The notes: a model not told the origin generated them from the letters alone. A stretch of 64,000 bases of DNA from Lichenostomus cassidix (GCA_008360975.2 CM039211.1:7811522-7875521), one strand, 5' to 3'; positions 10,659 to 22,154 are shown, counted from the stretch's first letter. Numbers and translations: made by a program.

Positions 10659-12007
10659 CTGCGAGCAGACGGCCGGTCACGACCCTTTACTACCGTTCAG
10701 CGCCTCCCCATGTATCCTTAAAAGGAGGCTGACCATCCACCCCTTCTCGGTCCTCATCCTTGTCCCCTTCTCTCCTCTTTCTCTTCCTGCCTTCCCTTCT
10801 CCCTCACTTCACCCCCCTCTCCTCCCTTTCCCCCTTCTCCTTTTCCTCCATACCTTTCCCCCATACCCTTTTCTCCCATTCTTACCCCCTTCTTCCCTTT
10901 TTTTTTCTTTTTTTTTCTTTTTTTTTAATTTTTTGAGGGAGAAGGGAATGCCACCTAGCCACCGGGGAGTGCGCGCACCCGGGCGAACCTCGGACTGATG
11001 CGTGCCCGCTGGCTCGGAGGACGCATCTTCGCAGGTGTGAAAATCGAGTCGTAGCTCCTGGAGGGAAACAACAACAGGAGATGCTCGTTAAAGCCACGTC
11101 CCATGGAGTCGACTTCGCCGACTGCCAGCCCGCCTCGGGCACCCTGTTATAGACACCCTTCCTGCCTTTGCTCCCCGCGCCGCCCCATCGGGGCCTCGCA
11201 GGGCGTGGACGGCTGCGGGAGTCGGGCGGCGGCCTTGGGGGGCAGCGCCGGGATAGCGATGCCCGAGCCAGCGGCAGGGGTGCTTTCCCCGAAAAACACT
11301 GCCTAGTCTTTGCGCTGAGGGCCGGCTGTGCGTGTGAACCCTCCGCGTAGCTTCTAAACCACTAAATCACCTTTGCAACCGTGACACCATCTTCAGCGTC
11401 GGTGAAGCATTTTACAAGCGACTTTCAATCCTACGGGTCAGCAAGGCGCTGGGAAGGGTCGGGTAAAGCTCTGGCAGCGGCCGCCCAGGCTCCTGCTCTC
11501 CGTCCCTGCCAGTCTCAGCTTCAGTGAAGCACATTTTAGGAAGGTCGCCGGAGGAGAGCTGGACATAACTTCAAGGTCCTGCTTCACAGGTACCGGTTTA
11601 CTAAACTAGCCAACTCCCGGTTTGCTAATCGGGATTTTCAGAAAGTAGCTGCAGGTGGTCAAGGGTAAAAACGTGGAGGCAGTGCCGTCCCGACAGTTTC
11701 CCTCCGATGCCACCAGACAAAGCACCAACCTCTTGTGTAAAGGTTATGTCTGGATCCAAAACGTTTAGTAGATCCTCTTGTATCTTGCCGTGGTTACAGA
11801 GGCTGAAATTGTAGGTGGATCCCCGCGGTGAGAAGGCGATCTGAAGAAAGATGATCAAGCTACAAAGGACTGTGTAAGAAAAAGCCAGAGGTTAATTCTC
11901 CTGCACCGCTATGTGACCCGACAAGGCACGGAAGGCAGCTGAAGAGAGGGATGCCCGTGCTTCGGAAGAACTAGAGAAACTGGTTGGTTACCGTTGTGAT
12001 TATCCAT
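10389..12007 (-). CDS. TSLP: Thymic stromal lymphopoietin-like cytokine, four coding exons (reconstructed)
   Basis: Predicted secreted four-helix cytokine of the IL-7/TSLP family. Exons 12007-11992, 11869-11730, 11057-10989 and 10658-10389 join in frame to 164 residues (human TSLP is 159). Residues 6-18 are hydrophobic, giving a signal peptide that ends in IIFLQIAF (human IFILQLVG). Then comes TYNFSLCNHGKIQ, matching human TYDFTNCDFEKIK at the start of helix A, with an N-glycosylation sequon NFS at 26-28. The last exon carries HHCPGFCASQ (human IWCPGYSETQ) and ends in a helix with VWRSYNN after a cysteine (human GLWRRFNRP). Mature cysteines are C30, C61, C89, C97, C115, C119 and C145. Six can be matched to the three TSLP disulfides, and one is extra. 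The position just upstream of WDR36, same strand, is the mammalian arrangement. Exon 1 and the exon 3 donor are the least certain parts. An IL7-like paralogue is the alternative. Confidence 0.78.
10725..10935. repeat. Long polypyrimidine tract within TSLP-like intron 3
   Basis: About 200 bases are almost entirely C and T on the plus strand, ending in T8-T9 runs. It lies in intron 3 (10988-10659), so the transcript strand is purine-rich. Such mirror-like homopurine tracts can form triplex DNA. A Lys/Arg-rich reading frame here is a low-complexity artefact. Confidence 0.8.
10989..11057 (-). CDS. TSLP: TSLP-like coding exon 3 (first disulfide cysteine)
   Basis: The acceptor is strong (GTTTCCCTCCAG). 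In phase 0 it encodes ELRLDFHTCEDASS and onward to HQSE, 23 residues, with the donor GAG|GTTCGC. LDFHTC resembles the human EFNNTVSC stretch. The acceptor is convincing, but the donor is weak and the exon end is chosen to keep phase 0 into exon 4. The exon length is a multiple of three, so skipping it would also keep frame. Confidence 0.6.
11730..11869 (-). CDS. TSLP: TSLP-like coding exon 2 (signal core and helix A)
   Basis: The acceptor is CTTACACAG. It encodes LCSLIIFLQIAF, then STYNFSLCNHGKIQEDLLNV and ends DPDITFTQE at the donor GAG|GTTGGT, phase 0. An acceptor at TTTCTTCAG (11840) is possible but would remove the hydrophobic core. Confidence 0.78.
11992..12007 (-). CDS. TSLP: TSLP-like coding exon 1 (start codon, 16 nt)
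   Basis: The context ACACCATGG is an ideal Kozak site. It encodes MDNHN plus one base, followed by the donor GTAACC. Joining to exon 2 restores a valine codon and yields a signal peptide. The intron would be 122 nt. Another upstream first exon ending in the same phase is possible. Confidence 0.55.
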
Positions 12008-12060
12008 GGTGTCTTTACACGTTGTTTTTCTCCTCCCGGGCTTCAGATCGTTGCTGGCTT

Positions 12061-12070
12061 CATATATGTA
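12061..12070 (-). promoter_or_regulatory. Possible TATA box of the TSLP-like gene
   Basis: The minus strand reads TACATATATG about 55 bases upstream of the proposed ATG, which would leave a 5' UTR of about 25-30 bases. It is AT-rich inside a mixed-composition region. This is position-based inference only. Confidence 0.3.
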
Positions 12071-12399
12071 CCTGTACGCCTACGGAAATAAAGGTTTCCA
12101 ATTCCGTAACCGGGGCTCATTTGGACTCTCTTGCACCTCTTTCCAGAACTGTAAATAATTATTACTCAGACTTGAAGTTGTGTCACTGATTCGAAAATAA
12201 AACCGGGATAACGAGTAGTAATCAAAGGCATCATCCAAACCCAAACCAAACCAACAGAAAACACAAAAGCTTTGCAACCGGCAATCTTGCATGAAACAAC
12301 TGTGAGTAGCCTTCTCCATAACCGCGTGGGGTGCACATTCAGCGTAGACTGTTGCAGTAATCCCCGATTTTCTCTTAAAGACGAGAAAAAAATGCCTCA

Positions 12400-13340
12400 G
12401 GGCACCTGCAGAGGGTCTGCCCGGGGCTGGGCGTGCATACCCTCCGTAGTGAGTTCGCAGGGACATCTCTAGTGCATCATCTTAACACGCCAGCCCGAGA
12501 GCGGCTGGAGCGCACTGGTCGTTCCCCCATCCCCGTGTACAGTTGCGGGATTTTTTTCTCTCGAAAGTGATTGTTTTGTCTTAAAAACAACTTTCCCCTG
12601 GAGAACCCCTTCGCTTGCTTAGGCTGCGAGGAGTGCAGGCGAGAAGCACCTGCTTGGCCGCGGGGACAGCCTAGCTGACAGTGCATTTTGCTGCACCGTG
12701 CGCTGGGAACCGGGAGGCGAGGGACAGCGGGGACATCGGGGGACAGGCTATCCCGGGCACTGGAGCTTGGGATGCTCAGGACGGCAAAGGACGCGGGCGC
12801 AGGGTATGAAGGAGACGTCGGGGGCTAGTCTGACCAGGCAGTGGCGAGCAGGATGCCCGGGATGCCAGGCCGAAAGGAGGCATGGCCCCGCTCCCTCCTT
12901 CGCTTTCCGGAGCCCTTTCTCCGGCCGGCACCGTCCCCTCTGTCACTTTCGGCTGTTCCCTGGTCCCGCTGAAGCGTCTCACGGAAAGTGCCCAGGGAGC
13001 TTCTGCGGGAGCCCTGTCCGGGGGCGTGCTCGTTTTCGGGGAATGCTCCTCCGGCACTGAGTCATGAGGGAAGCCCTGGAAGACTGCCGCGGTTCAACGC
13101 GCCTCTATGGCCCGCTGAGCTGGGCACAAGCCAGTGCAGCTTAGTCATCAGTGGGTGCCTGTCCGCTTGAGTGGGTTCCCGCCCTGCTCTCCCCTGGGTG
13201 TCTCCCTTCTCTCTGTCTTTTCTTCTCGTCCGGCACCTCGCAGCCCAGCCGGGACTGTCTCTCGCTCCTCGCGGTTCGCTGGGCGGGACGGCGAGAGACG
13301 GCCGCAGCGCCTGGGTCTCCGCTGAGAGCTCCCGGTGTCT
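12400..13340. promoter_or_regulatory. Second CpG-rich block upstream of the TSLP-like gene
   Basis: This is a GC- and CpG-rich stretch well above the flanking DNA, followed by a TG-rich stretch near 13385-13420. Many overlapping frames on both strands are composition artefacts. It could be a distal promoter or alternative first-exon region for the TSLP-like gene. No exon can be assigned. Confidence 0.5.
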
Positions 13341-13439
13341 GTTTCAAAGTGTGGCCACTGTCCTGTGACTGTGAATGCATGTATGTGTCTGGTTTTGTGT
13401 GTGTGCCTGTGTATACATCCAATTCGACTCAAAACTGAC

Positions 13440-15060
13440 GTTTCAAAATCGATGCCTTGATAGCTACTGAGCTAATGAAGATGCGTGTGCACAGACGTGC
13501 TGAGCTGCAGGTAGACCTCGTGAGCACTCGAGAGTCTTACCAGGGTGCTTACCTGCATCACTCTCACAGTGCTGCCAAACAAATCCTAGTTTCGTAAAGG
13601 GTGTCACGTTTTCATATTTCAGAAGGGTTTTTCCTAACTTGCAAAATTATGTGCTTTAGTCTTTTGCCAGAGCTTTTTGCCTGAAGTTGCTAATGGGCTT
13701 CATGGAAGTCATTAAGTTGATAAAAATTAATATAAAATCTGCTGAACAGCTTTGTGGTTTTCTGCATAATCAGAGGTGCACCATAGCATAGAGGCCACCT
13801 CAGGTGAGTTTTATCGTACAAGAGAGAACCAGCATCATAACCAATGAAAAACCTATTTGTGCCATGAATACAGTGTAACACTGATCTAAGATCCAGGAAC
13901 ATGTTATTTTTCATTTTTCATTGTTCATTTGTCTTTACTGAGCAGGACACAAAACCCTGTGAATAGCTAAATAAAGGTGTTTATTTGTCCCTACCAAACA
14001 GGACATAGTAAACTTGTGTGGAGATAAAAGGTACAATTATGTTTTAATGCAAGTAACGACTTGAAATTCTTTTCCTTCACTGTTAGTATGCACAGACTTT
14101 TATTTCTGAAGCTGCATCTCCAAAATTATTAGTAGAACAAAGTTGCAAAAGACACTAGCAACATAATCAGATTAGCAAAAGAAAAGAAATATGATTTTTA
14201 AAGGGAAATATATGTGGCTATAAAAGAAAACCTGGCATTCAAAACATTTTTGTATTCAAATGAGAGTGTATCAGGAAAAAGGGAATTAGCTTCTTCTTTA
14301 ACCACTTTTTTGTATGGAAAATTTCTGTAAATAAATAGTATCTCTTAAAATCTTAGCTAGTCTCTTAATTTGTGTGCAGCAGTAACCTCAGAAATGTCAA
14401 ATTATGGTGAACATGTGTTCAAGGTTGTTTTCTATATGAAATTGTTCTGAGATAAATGTTCAATTATTGACATATAATTGAGAGAGTGAGATGGGGTAAA
14501 AGAGGAATTTAGAAAAATCTGTTCATATTTATAACTGTAACAATTAAAAACTTTTAACTTTTGCTTTCTTCAGCCATGAGTGCTGCAGCCTCATTTGTGA
14601 CAGCAGTTTTTACCTGAGCAGTTGGCAAAATTCAAGTCATTTGGAAGTAGTTTCCATTAAGAGAAATAAGTTGTGAAAGGAGGTGTTTTTCTGATTGATC
14701 TTTATACTTACAATGCACCTACTTTCTTCCTTAATCCCTGTCTCCTGATTGCATTGAAGACCTCACATTTGTGATGGTGCTTGAGCATGGGAAGATGGGA
14801 TTGAGAAATAGCTGCTGCTATTTTGCTGCAGGTTGTGATGGTATCTGTGGGTGGGACTGCTGCCAGCCCTCACCAGAAGAAGAAAGACAGCATGAAGTCA
14901 TTGACTTTGGTAGACATTGCTAATAAATATTATTGAATTTATGGCATTATAATTTATCAGTTTGGCTTGTATTTGCTGAGCCAGTTTTGACTCTTACATC
15001 TTAGTACATGTAGCTGGAAGGCAAACCTTATGCTTTTCTTTTTTTGTAAACATGAGAAAT
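13440..15060. other. Intergenic DNA, nothing recognised
   Basis: AT-rich single-copy-looking sequence after the CpG block. I see no coding exon, known repeat or RNA gene. Confidence 0.5.
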
Positions 15061-15063
15061 ATA

Positions 15064-16088
15064 TTATTCCCTGAAACACCTTACCACTACAGAAATGCCA
15101 TTGTATCCAGGACGCTTAACATGTTTGTACTTTGGATATACAGGATTTGCAAATTTCTTAAATTCAGCATCCATCCAGCTGATCAAAAAATGCCCCACCT
15201 GCTGCTGCTTGATTGTGTGAAGGCCACCATTAAGAATCCTCAGCAAACATGAAGATTATGTTAGAGATAACCTTCATGCACAGACCATGTGGACAAAAGC
15301 CCAATGGCTTCACATTCTCTCATATGTTTTAGTTAAAAGGGATTTTATTTCAGAAAAGGATGCAAATACTTTTCCTTTGAAGTGTCATAATTTCCAGCAT
15401 AATGGAAATTGGAAGTGGCCACAATTTTTTTCCACATTCCTATATGATGCTTGGACCCTGCTCTTCCTGGTCACAGATGTACAAGACTGCCTGGCTGTCC
15501 CTTAGGTGCTTACCTTCTTGAACACAAGCACCAGCTGAATGCTGGTGATGACCTCCACATGCCACTTGGAAAAGGTGTGTATATCCCGTCAGGAGCACCT
15601 GAGGGTGGCTGGTGGCTGGCAATGAACAAAACAGCTCTAAGAGGATCTAGCAGCTGTTGCCTTTGGTACTCCTCAGCTTCCATCAGAGACCAAAACACAT
15701 GTCAACAAAACACAGGAGTATGTCCATATTATTGGATAAAAGCCTGACCATGTTTATCTAATATGGCCTTGGTATGTGATAGTATTTATTTGGGTAGCTG
15801 CTGTCTAGACCACCAGTACATCTGCAAGACTTAGGCATGTGAATCCTGAGGTGAATACAGAACACGTTTCTCACAATCCTCCCCATACTGGTGGCTTCTA
15901 CGTGGGCACATAAAAATCCCCAGGTCTGAACATCCAAGTAGTCTAAGTCTCACAACATCCAACAGCTGGCACACACTTTTTTGTAAAATCTTCACAACCA
16001 CATTTTTCTCAGTATTATTGGTTTCTAGCATTAACTTGCTATCTCTTTGGGAAATTAAATACCCATGCAGAAAGACAAGTTTCAGCAC
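15064..16088 (-). pseudogene. Unidentified frame-broken coding-like stretch
   Basis: Several minus-strand segments in different frames read like protein rather than noise. At 15246-15064: GLHTIKQQQVGHFLISWM, then DAEFKKFANPVYPKYKHV and KRPGYNGISVVV before GTAAGG. Near 15460-15370: GMWKKIVATSNFHYAGNYD. Near 15590-15510: SKWHVEVITSIQLVLVFKK before GTAAGC. At 16088-15831: an 85-residue frame with NNTEKNVVVKILQKSV. Stops and frame changes separate them. I do not recognise the family. It may be a decayed gene or an old mobile-element ORF, or the pieces may be unrelated. Confidence 0.3.
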
Positions 16089-16089
16089 C

Positions 16090-18425
16090 AGGAGTCAGAC
16101 TGGTGGCCACCTTGCTCTAGCTATGCTCACCTTGGTCCATGCTCTTAGCTGAGATCCTTTCCAACTAGGCTGACTAATCATAACAGTGGGGATCTGTCAT
16201 TCTATGTGCAGATCAGATGCTAGAAGGCATAAAATGCACATTACCTAGAGGAGTCACAGTGATTCATTGCCAGAAGAAGCCTTCAAACACTCATCACTCT
16301 TGTGGTTAATATTAGGGCCCTAGAGAGATTACAGTCTGTGAGTTAAACGTACTTGTCTCTACCATCCTACCCACTGCCATTTCCTGTTCTCTTGCCATCT
16401 TAATTTTATCTGTCCAAGCATCTTCTGCCACCACATCTTCAATGCCAGCCTGTGGGTCTTTTACCCTTCTATTCTTATCCAGCCCCAATAATTTTCCAAG
16501 TCCACTATGAAATACTTATTTTCAAGCTTTTACCTTTCTTGGCTAGAGAAGAATCTAACTGCCTTCAAACTCCTCCCTTGCTTTCTCCCACTCCTCATCT
16601 TTTGAAATCCCATGAGAAGCTATTAAAAAAAAAAAAAAAGCTTAATTGCATCCATATTTATTCGCAAACCCTAAAGTATTTGAATTGTAACCATGTTGTG
16701 GTTCTGGGGATTTTTGGCTCATCTGAGTTCAGGCTGTTCAGATATTTTAGTCTTGTATGATCATAACCTATTAACATGTTTAACTTTCTTTGAATTTTGT
16801 CTTGCATTTCCTGAGTTAATGAATGGTCTTTACAACAGTGCTGCCATTATTTTATCCTTTTTTTAATTTGTACTCCAATATAACTCCAGAATTCTTTCTA
16901 TACAAATTTAATATACTGAAATTTATTGTCCTATGATTTAAAATGTAGAGTTAAAGGATAAATTGAAAAGAAGCATATGGAAGTACTTTCTCATGTCCAG
17001 TGTGTAAAATCTGAATGAAAGGAAGCCATCACTTCAACCTTTAGACAACTCTCAGCACACTGCTGAAGTATAATGAATTTTGCATTAGAGACAGGCATCC
17101 ACTGACTGTCACTGCAACTGGATATGAGTGACTGTGTAAGTAATGTTTTTAAACCTCTGAAGCAGGGTAAGGAAAGTCAACACAATAATTTGTTCTTCAG
17201 ACCCTTGCTTTGAAGCTACTGCATTTGGCTACGGAAGTCAAAGACTTTCCAGCTAGATAAGATGAGGAAAAATCAGTTTCCTGCATTTGAAATGTTTCAC
17301 CAAATATGTGGGGTTTGTCTCATCCACGAATTATTTCAGTAGAAATCCAGTTGAACTATTGATGTGCTTTATCAAGGGAAATACCCTGAGGCACTTACTC
17401 AGCAAGGTGAATTAAAAACTGAATTCTTGAGAAAGTCAGTCTCCATGTTATTGAAAGGAGTGAAACTGAAAGGACATCCTTACCTTGATAAATCATGGGA
17501 TCCATAACTTCTGGAGAAGTGGAAGAATGATATCTGTATATATACAACTGGAAATGTTGATTGCTAAATAACACTTCATTTTTATAAGTAACTGATAATT
17601 TTTAAAAATCAACAAATCACCTCTTCCTTCTCCTGTATTTGCTCTTCTATGCACTGTTGCTTACTTTGACTTTGAGCAATAATGATTTTATAAAATGCTT
17701 CAGAACATTTCAGTTGCACAGTTTAACAGGAATATAACTAGTGTAACACTGCTATGTCTTTGAGATTATAATTGCAATGAAAGGACAGTGAAAAGAAAAA
17801 TATAAATCTGTATTTTTTTTCTCCACAGGTATTGGTAAAGTAAGTAAATTATTTAATTGTCATGTGGCTGAATGAAAGGATAAGTTCTAAATTAAGTGTC
17901 ACCAGTAGTGAAATATCACATTCACTGAGGAGAGAGCAACATAATATTACAATCAACTTGCTACCAAAGAGTTTCTTTATCTTGGGATAAAGTTGTATTG
18001 CAAGGACTGCAGAAATAATCAGAATTAACCTTCTCCATAATTGTCAGATCCCTTTCACCTGATCCAAGCAATATGCCTTATAATTTATTAAAGGAATATG
18101 GCACTTAGCTGTATTTTCTCTCTCTCTACTCTCAAAAAGAGCAATATGCCAGAAATCTGCTGTATGTAAATAATGCTGAACTATATTTTGCCAAGGAAGT
18201 CTGCCAAGTAGAGTAAGAAACAGATGTAGTGCAGCCCCAGGGAAAGCAAATGGAAATTCCCAGTAACTGGAACTAGGAGAATGTCCAGCTCTCACTGTAC
18301 TCCTGATTTAAAGTACCTTCACTCAGAACTGCAATTCTCAATGCTGCTGCTCAGCTGATGCATATCCCAGAAATATTCACTCCCTGCAGGAAGCCCTCTA
18401 CCCAGATATCTTCCTTAACAGCATT
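16090..18425. other. Intergenic DNA, nothing recognised
   Basis: AT-rich DNA with a poly(A) run near 16624-16639. No supported gene or clear repeat. Confidence 0.5.
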
Positions 18426-18429
18426 CCAA

Positions 18430-19410
18430 ATAATTATAGCATCAAAGAATGGCTTGGGTTGGAAGAGGTCTTAAAGATCATCTGGTTTCAAACCCCCAGC
18501 CATGGAGAGGGACGTGTTTCACTAGATCAAGTTGCTCACAGCTCCATCCAACCTGACCTTGAACACTTCCAGGGATGGGGCAGCCACAGCTTCTTTGAGC
18601 AACCTGTGCCAGGGCCTCACCACCCTCACAGAAAAGAATTTCTTCCTAATACGTAATCTAAAACAACGTGCTTTCAGTTTGAAGCCATTCTCCCTTGTCC
18701 TGTCACCCTGTCATCCTATCTTCTCTTGTGAAAAGTCCCTCTCCATCTTTCTTGTGAGCTCCCTTCAGAGACTGGAAGGCCACAATTGGGTGACCCTGAA
18801 GCCTTTTCCTCTCCAGACTAAGCAATCCCAATTCTCTCAGCCCTTCCTCACAGCAGAGGTGCTCTATCTGTCTGATCACCCTGGCGCCTCCTTTGGGCTC
18901 TCTCCAAGTCCTTCCTGTGCTGGGACCCCAGAGCTAAGGCAGCTCTGCAGGTTGGGTCTCACCAGAGCAGGGTAAAGGGGCAGAATCACCTCCCTTCCCT
19001 GCTGCCCACAGGGCTTTGGATGCAGCTCAGGACACACTTGGCTTTCTGGGCTGGCAGTGCCCATGGCTGGCTTATGTCCAGCTCTCACCCACAGCACCCC
19101 CAAGCCTTTCTGCGCAGGGCTGCTCTCCATCTGTTCATCCTCAGCCTGTGTTGGCACTGGGGTTTGCCCTGATCCAGGTGCAGCACCAGCACTTGGCCTT
19201 GTTAAACCTCAGAGGCCACTTTTCGAGCTCGTCCAGGGCCCTCTGGATGGCATCCCATCCCTCAGGAATGTCAACTGCACCACTCAGTTTGGTGTCATCT
19301 ACAGATTTGCCAAGACTGCTCTTGATCCCTTTGTCATTAATAAGGATATCAAATAGCACCAGTCCCAGTGTGGACCCCTGAAGGACCCATCTCATGGTCC
19401 TGGATTTGCA
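18430..19410 (-). mobile_element. CR1 LINE, 3' portion with reverse-transcriptase remnant
   Basis: The plus strand opens with the inverted CR1 3' tail (AGAATGGCTTGGGTTGGAAG) and continues through about 1 kb of CR1. On the minus strand at 19395-19141 the reading is [18 protein letters not shown], then [12 protein letters not shown] and [15 protein letters not shown]. This is the C-terminal part of CR1 reverse transcriptase, with its DD catalytic pair in the VDD motif. It is 5' truncated and mutated. Confidence 0.93.
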
Positions 19411-22150
19411 TCACTGCATGTGACCCATGGTCTCAAGAGACACCAGGGAAGTTATAGCACATGGCAGCACTTTACACATCACTGCTCTGAGCTGCCCTAC
19501 TTGTCAGCCTGGGGGAGCTGTAGGAATATCTGCACTGAAAGCACTGCAGCTCTCTCTTGGTTGTTGCATTCATGGCTTCCTTGCTTGCCAGCCCAACAGC
19601 AGAGCCAGGCAGGCTGCCTGTCCTGCACATGGGGACAGCAGCAGCCTTTCCCACTCACTCTAGAGCCCAGATTAGCAGTGCAAGGAGCTGCTGCTGCCTC
19701 TCCAAAAGTGGCAGCTCCTTTGGCATCACTCCTGGGGGGACTAGAGATTTTGCATCCTGCCAGGACTGCCCTTCATCCTGTTGGTACTTTTTTCCCTAGC
19801 TAGTCTGATGGTGTGCTTCAAGACAAACCTATCCCAAAAGCTGCTGGGGTATTCCATTGGATAAGGTAACCTGTAGCTAACAATGGTAACAATGAGGCTA
19901 ACAAAGCTGGAATTCAGGTAAAATGTGCATATCCAATTCAGCTTTTTCATGTATTGTATCCTGTTTCAAGTGTCATGTACTTTCTGAGCCCTGGGCACAC
20001 ACCACATCCCTGCACAGTCCTGCCTGCAGGCCCTGAGCTACCTCCTGTGCCCCAGCCTGGCTGCAGGCAGCCACCTGCTCTCTCAGCTCAGCTTACTCTC
20101 TCCAGAAATCTGCTCCCAGACAACCCAAATGCTACCCAGTTATCTGTCTTTAACTTTCCTCTTTCATGCTCATGCCTCCTGTTAGTAGCAACCAGTCTGG
20201 GGAAAGGGCAGAGGGTAGGGAATGATGTCTTTTGCACCCATTCACTCCAGGAAGCACCAGTTCAGACCTGCGCTGGTTTTTTTGGTTTGTTGCAGTCATA
20301 TTTTGACTGGAGCAAAACATTTTCCACAAGTTCTGTGTGATTACAAAATGTAGTATGTAGTAGAGGCCTCAAAACAGTGTGTGACCCAAGACAAGTTTGA
20401 TTTAGCAGGGGGTTGAACCATGAGCTCAGGGCATGAAGAGCTCAGGTCTGTGCTTAGCCATGACAGCTGCAAGGTGGAGGTGTCTGACATTCAAAGCAGG
20501 GTGTGAAGTAAGTGGGGTGGACAGGAAAATGAGGCTTTGGATTAAGACATGTGCTTAAGCAGTGCTAGGAAGGAGGTTTTCCACTACAGAGAGGCAGGAA
20601 CTGTATTCCTGGGGACCCACCTGAAGCACATGAGAGGACCCACATGCCAGCATAACTGGCTGCACACAGCCTGACAGGTGGCCAGATAACAAAAACACAC
20701 AGGTGAGCAAATCTACATCCTCTGATGCAGGACACTCACAGCAAGACACTCAAAAATGTAGCAGAAGAGAGGGAGGTCACAGAGAGGAAATGTAAGTCAT
20801 GGGGATTTTTCCTGTCTTTCCCTGGGCACACGAGATGCAGGATGCCTTACTGGGAATTGTCCTTGGACAGTAGGGTTGTGACCTGCAGGGAATTAAAAGC
20901 CAAATATTTGTTCTGCGGCTGCAGCTGCTCTGTGTCCACTCAAAGGCAGTGGGGACTGAAGAGGAAGCTGGGAGTCAGTCCCTGCTGCAAAGGGAAGGGG
21001 TGTCTGGTAGGTTAGGCTAAACTGGGAGACGTTCTTACAGCCTAGATGACCAGGTTTAAATGAGGTTGTGACTGGGAAATACCTTCTTAGTCACACAAAT
21101 GTATTTCTCTTTAATGTCTCTTGATGAAAATTGTGGCCAGCTGGAGGTAACTTACTTTGGCATTTTGAAGTTATAACTGTTTGTATGTTGGAAACTAATA
21201 CCTTAACCACACTTTTGAGGACTGTTCCATAAAGAATTTAAAAGCATTCAGGAACTGGTATTTGTGTACAATGAGACATTTCAGTGGCTTATGAGCTGAG
21301 ATGTTGCTATGCATTTCCTGGGTTTTAGGGTCTTGATTCACTGTGTGTTATGCACTGGAAAAGAAATCAAGGCAGTTGTTTTCAGCATTAAGACAGCCAC
21401 ACTCTGATTTTCTAATTGTTGGAAGAAGACAGAAAAGCAGCAGAGCCATGGTCTCTGAAACTGAGACTCTGCTGCCTGAGACTCCACATAAAACAGGTTC
21501 TTCACATACCAGGTGCCAGTCTTCAGTGTATGCCACACAGGAATTCATACAAAAATATCTTGGTCAGAGATTGACTGAGAAAACTGGTTTGTTTTTTTTT
21601 TTTTTCTTTTGGTTAAAAGATGCCAGTGAAATGGAAAAATAAAAAGAACTTTAAAAAATCATAGAAACTTAAATGCACCATGATCCTGTTATATTCTATA
21701 TGCACACATATAGCTACTAAAAACTGGCAGAAATATTTGTGAAAATGATATTTTGAAAGATTAATGCAAAGTTTAGCATCATGTTGTATAGGGTGAAATA
21801 ACTGAAATTCATAAATGGAAGTAGAGCACATAAATTTAATAAAATTACTTAAAAGCAAGAGAAATTAGAAATGTTAACAAATGTTGTCTAAGAAATAATA
21901 TATTTTTGCTGGGAGAAATAGACTAGAGAGTATAAATGCAAGTACATTTTTTCCCAGTAAAATGCAATGATATGTATAATTTTGAGAAAATGCACAAACA
22001 ACTAGGAGACATTAGGTAGTTTAGATGTGGCAATCATTTCAGATAAATATATTTCTTAAAGGTTAAATTTTTGTTGAAAGACAAACTATCATCTGTGAGT
22101 ATTTTCTAATTTCTCCGTTTACAAATTATTATCTTTGTACCAGAACCGAA
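19411..22150. other. Intergenic DNA
   Basis: 19.4-20.3 kb is GC-richer and may include further old repeat. The remainder is AT-rich with a T-run at 21590-21605. No gene supported. Confidence 0.4.
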
Positions 22151-22154
22151 AAGT

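Larger units (their letters stand above)
9230..11560. promoter_or_regulatory. CpG island spanning the WDR36 promoter and the 3' half of the TSLP-like gene
   Basis: This stretch is visibly rich in G+C and CpG against an AT-rich background. It includes WDR36 exon 1 and TSLP-like exons 3 and 4, interrupted by AT-rich 3'-UTR DNA (about 10000-10070 and 10200-10300) and a pyrimidine tract at 10730-10935. No TATA box is seen at the WDR36 start, as expected for a housekeeping promoter. Confidence 0.7.

Noticed and set aside
10438..10998. A 186-codon plus-strand frame
   Set aside because: It runs antisense to TSLP-like exon 4 and through the pyrimidine tract. The Pro/Ser/Phe-rich product is an artefact.
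10882..11142. A minus-strand frame ending in Lys/Arg-rich sequence resembling the basic stretch of human TSLP
   Set aside because: The basic run is the translated homopurine tract, and the frame disagrees with the phase of exons 2 and 4.
12080..12466. A 128-codon minus-strand frame upstream of the TSLP-like gene, considered as exon 1
   Set aside because: It lacks a signal peptide at its start, has no homology I recognise, and ends in a stop before the needed splice. It is probably promoter or leader DNA.
19141..19395. A reverse-transcriptase-like frame considered as a gene
   Set aside because: It is the tail of a truncated CR1 LINE, not a host gene or active element.
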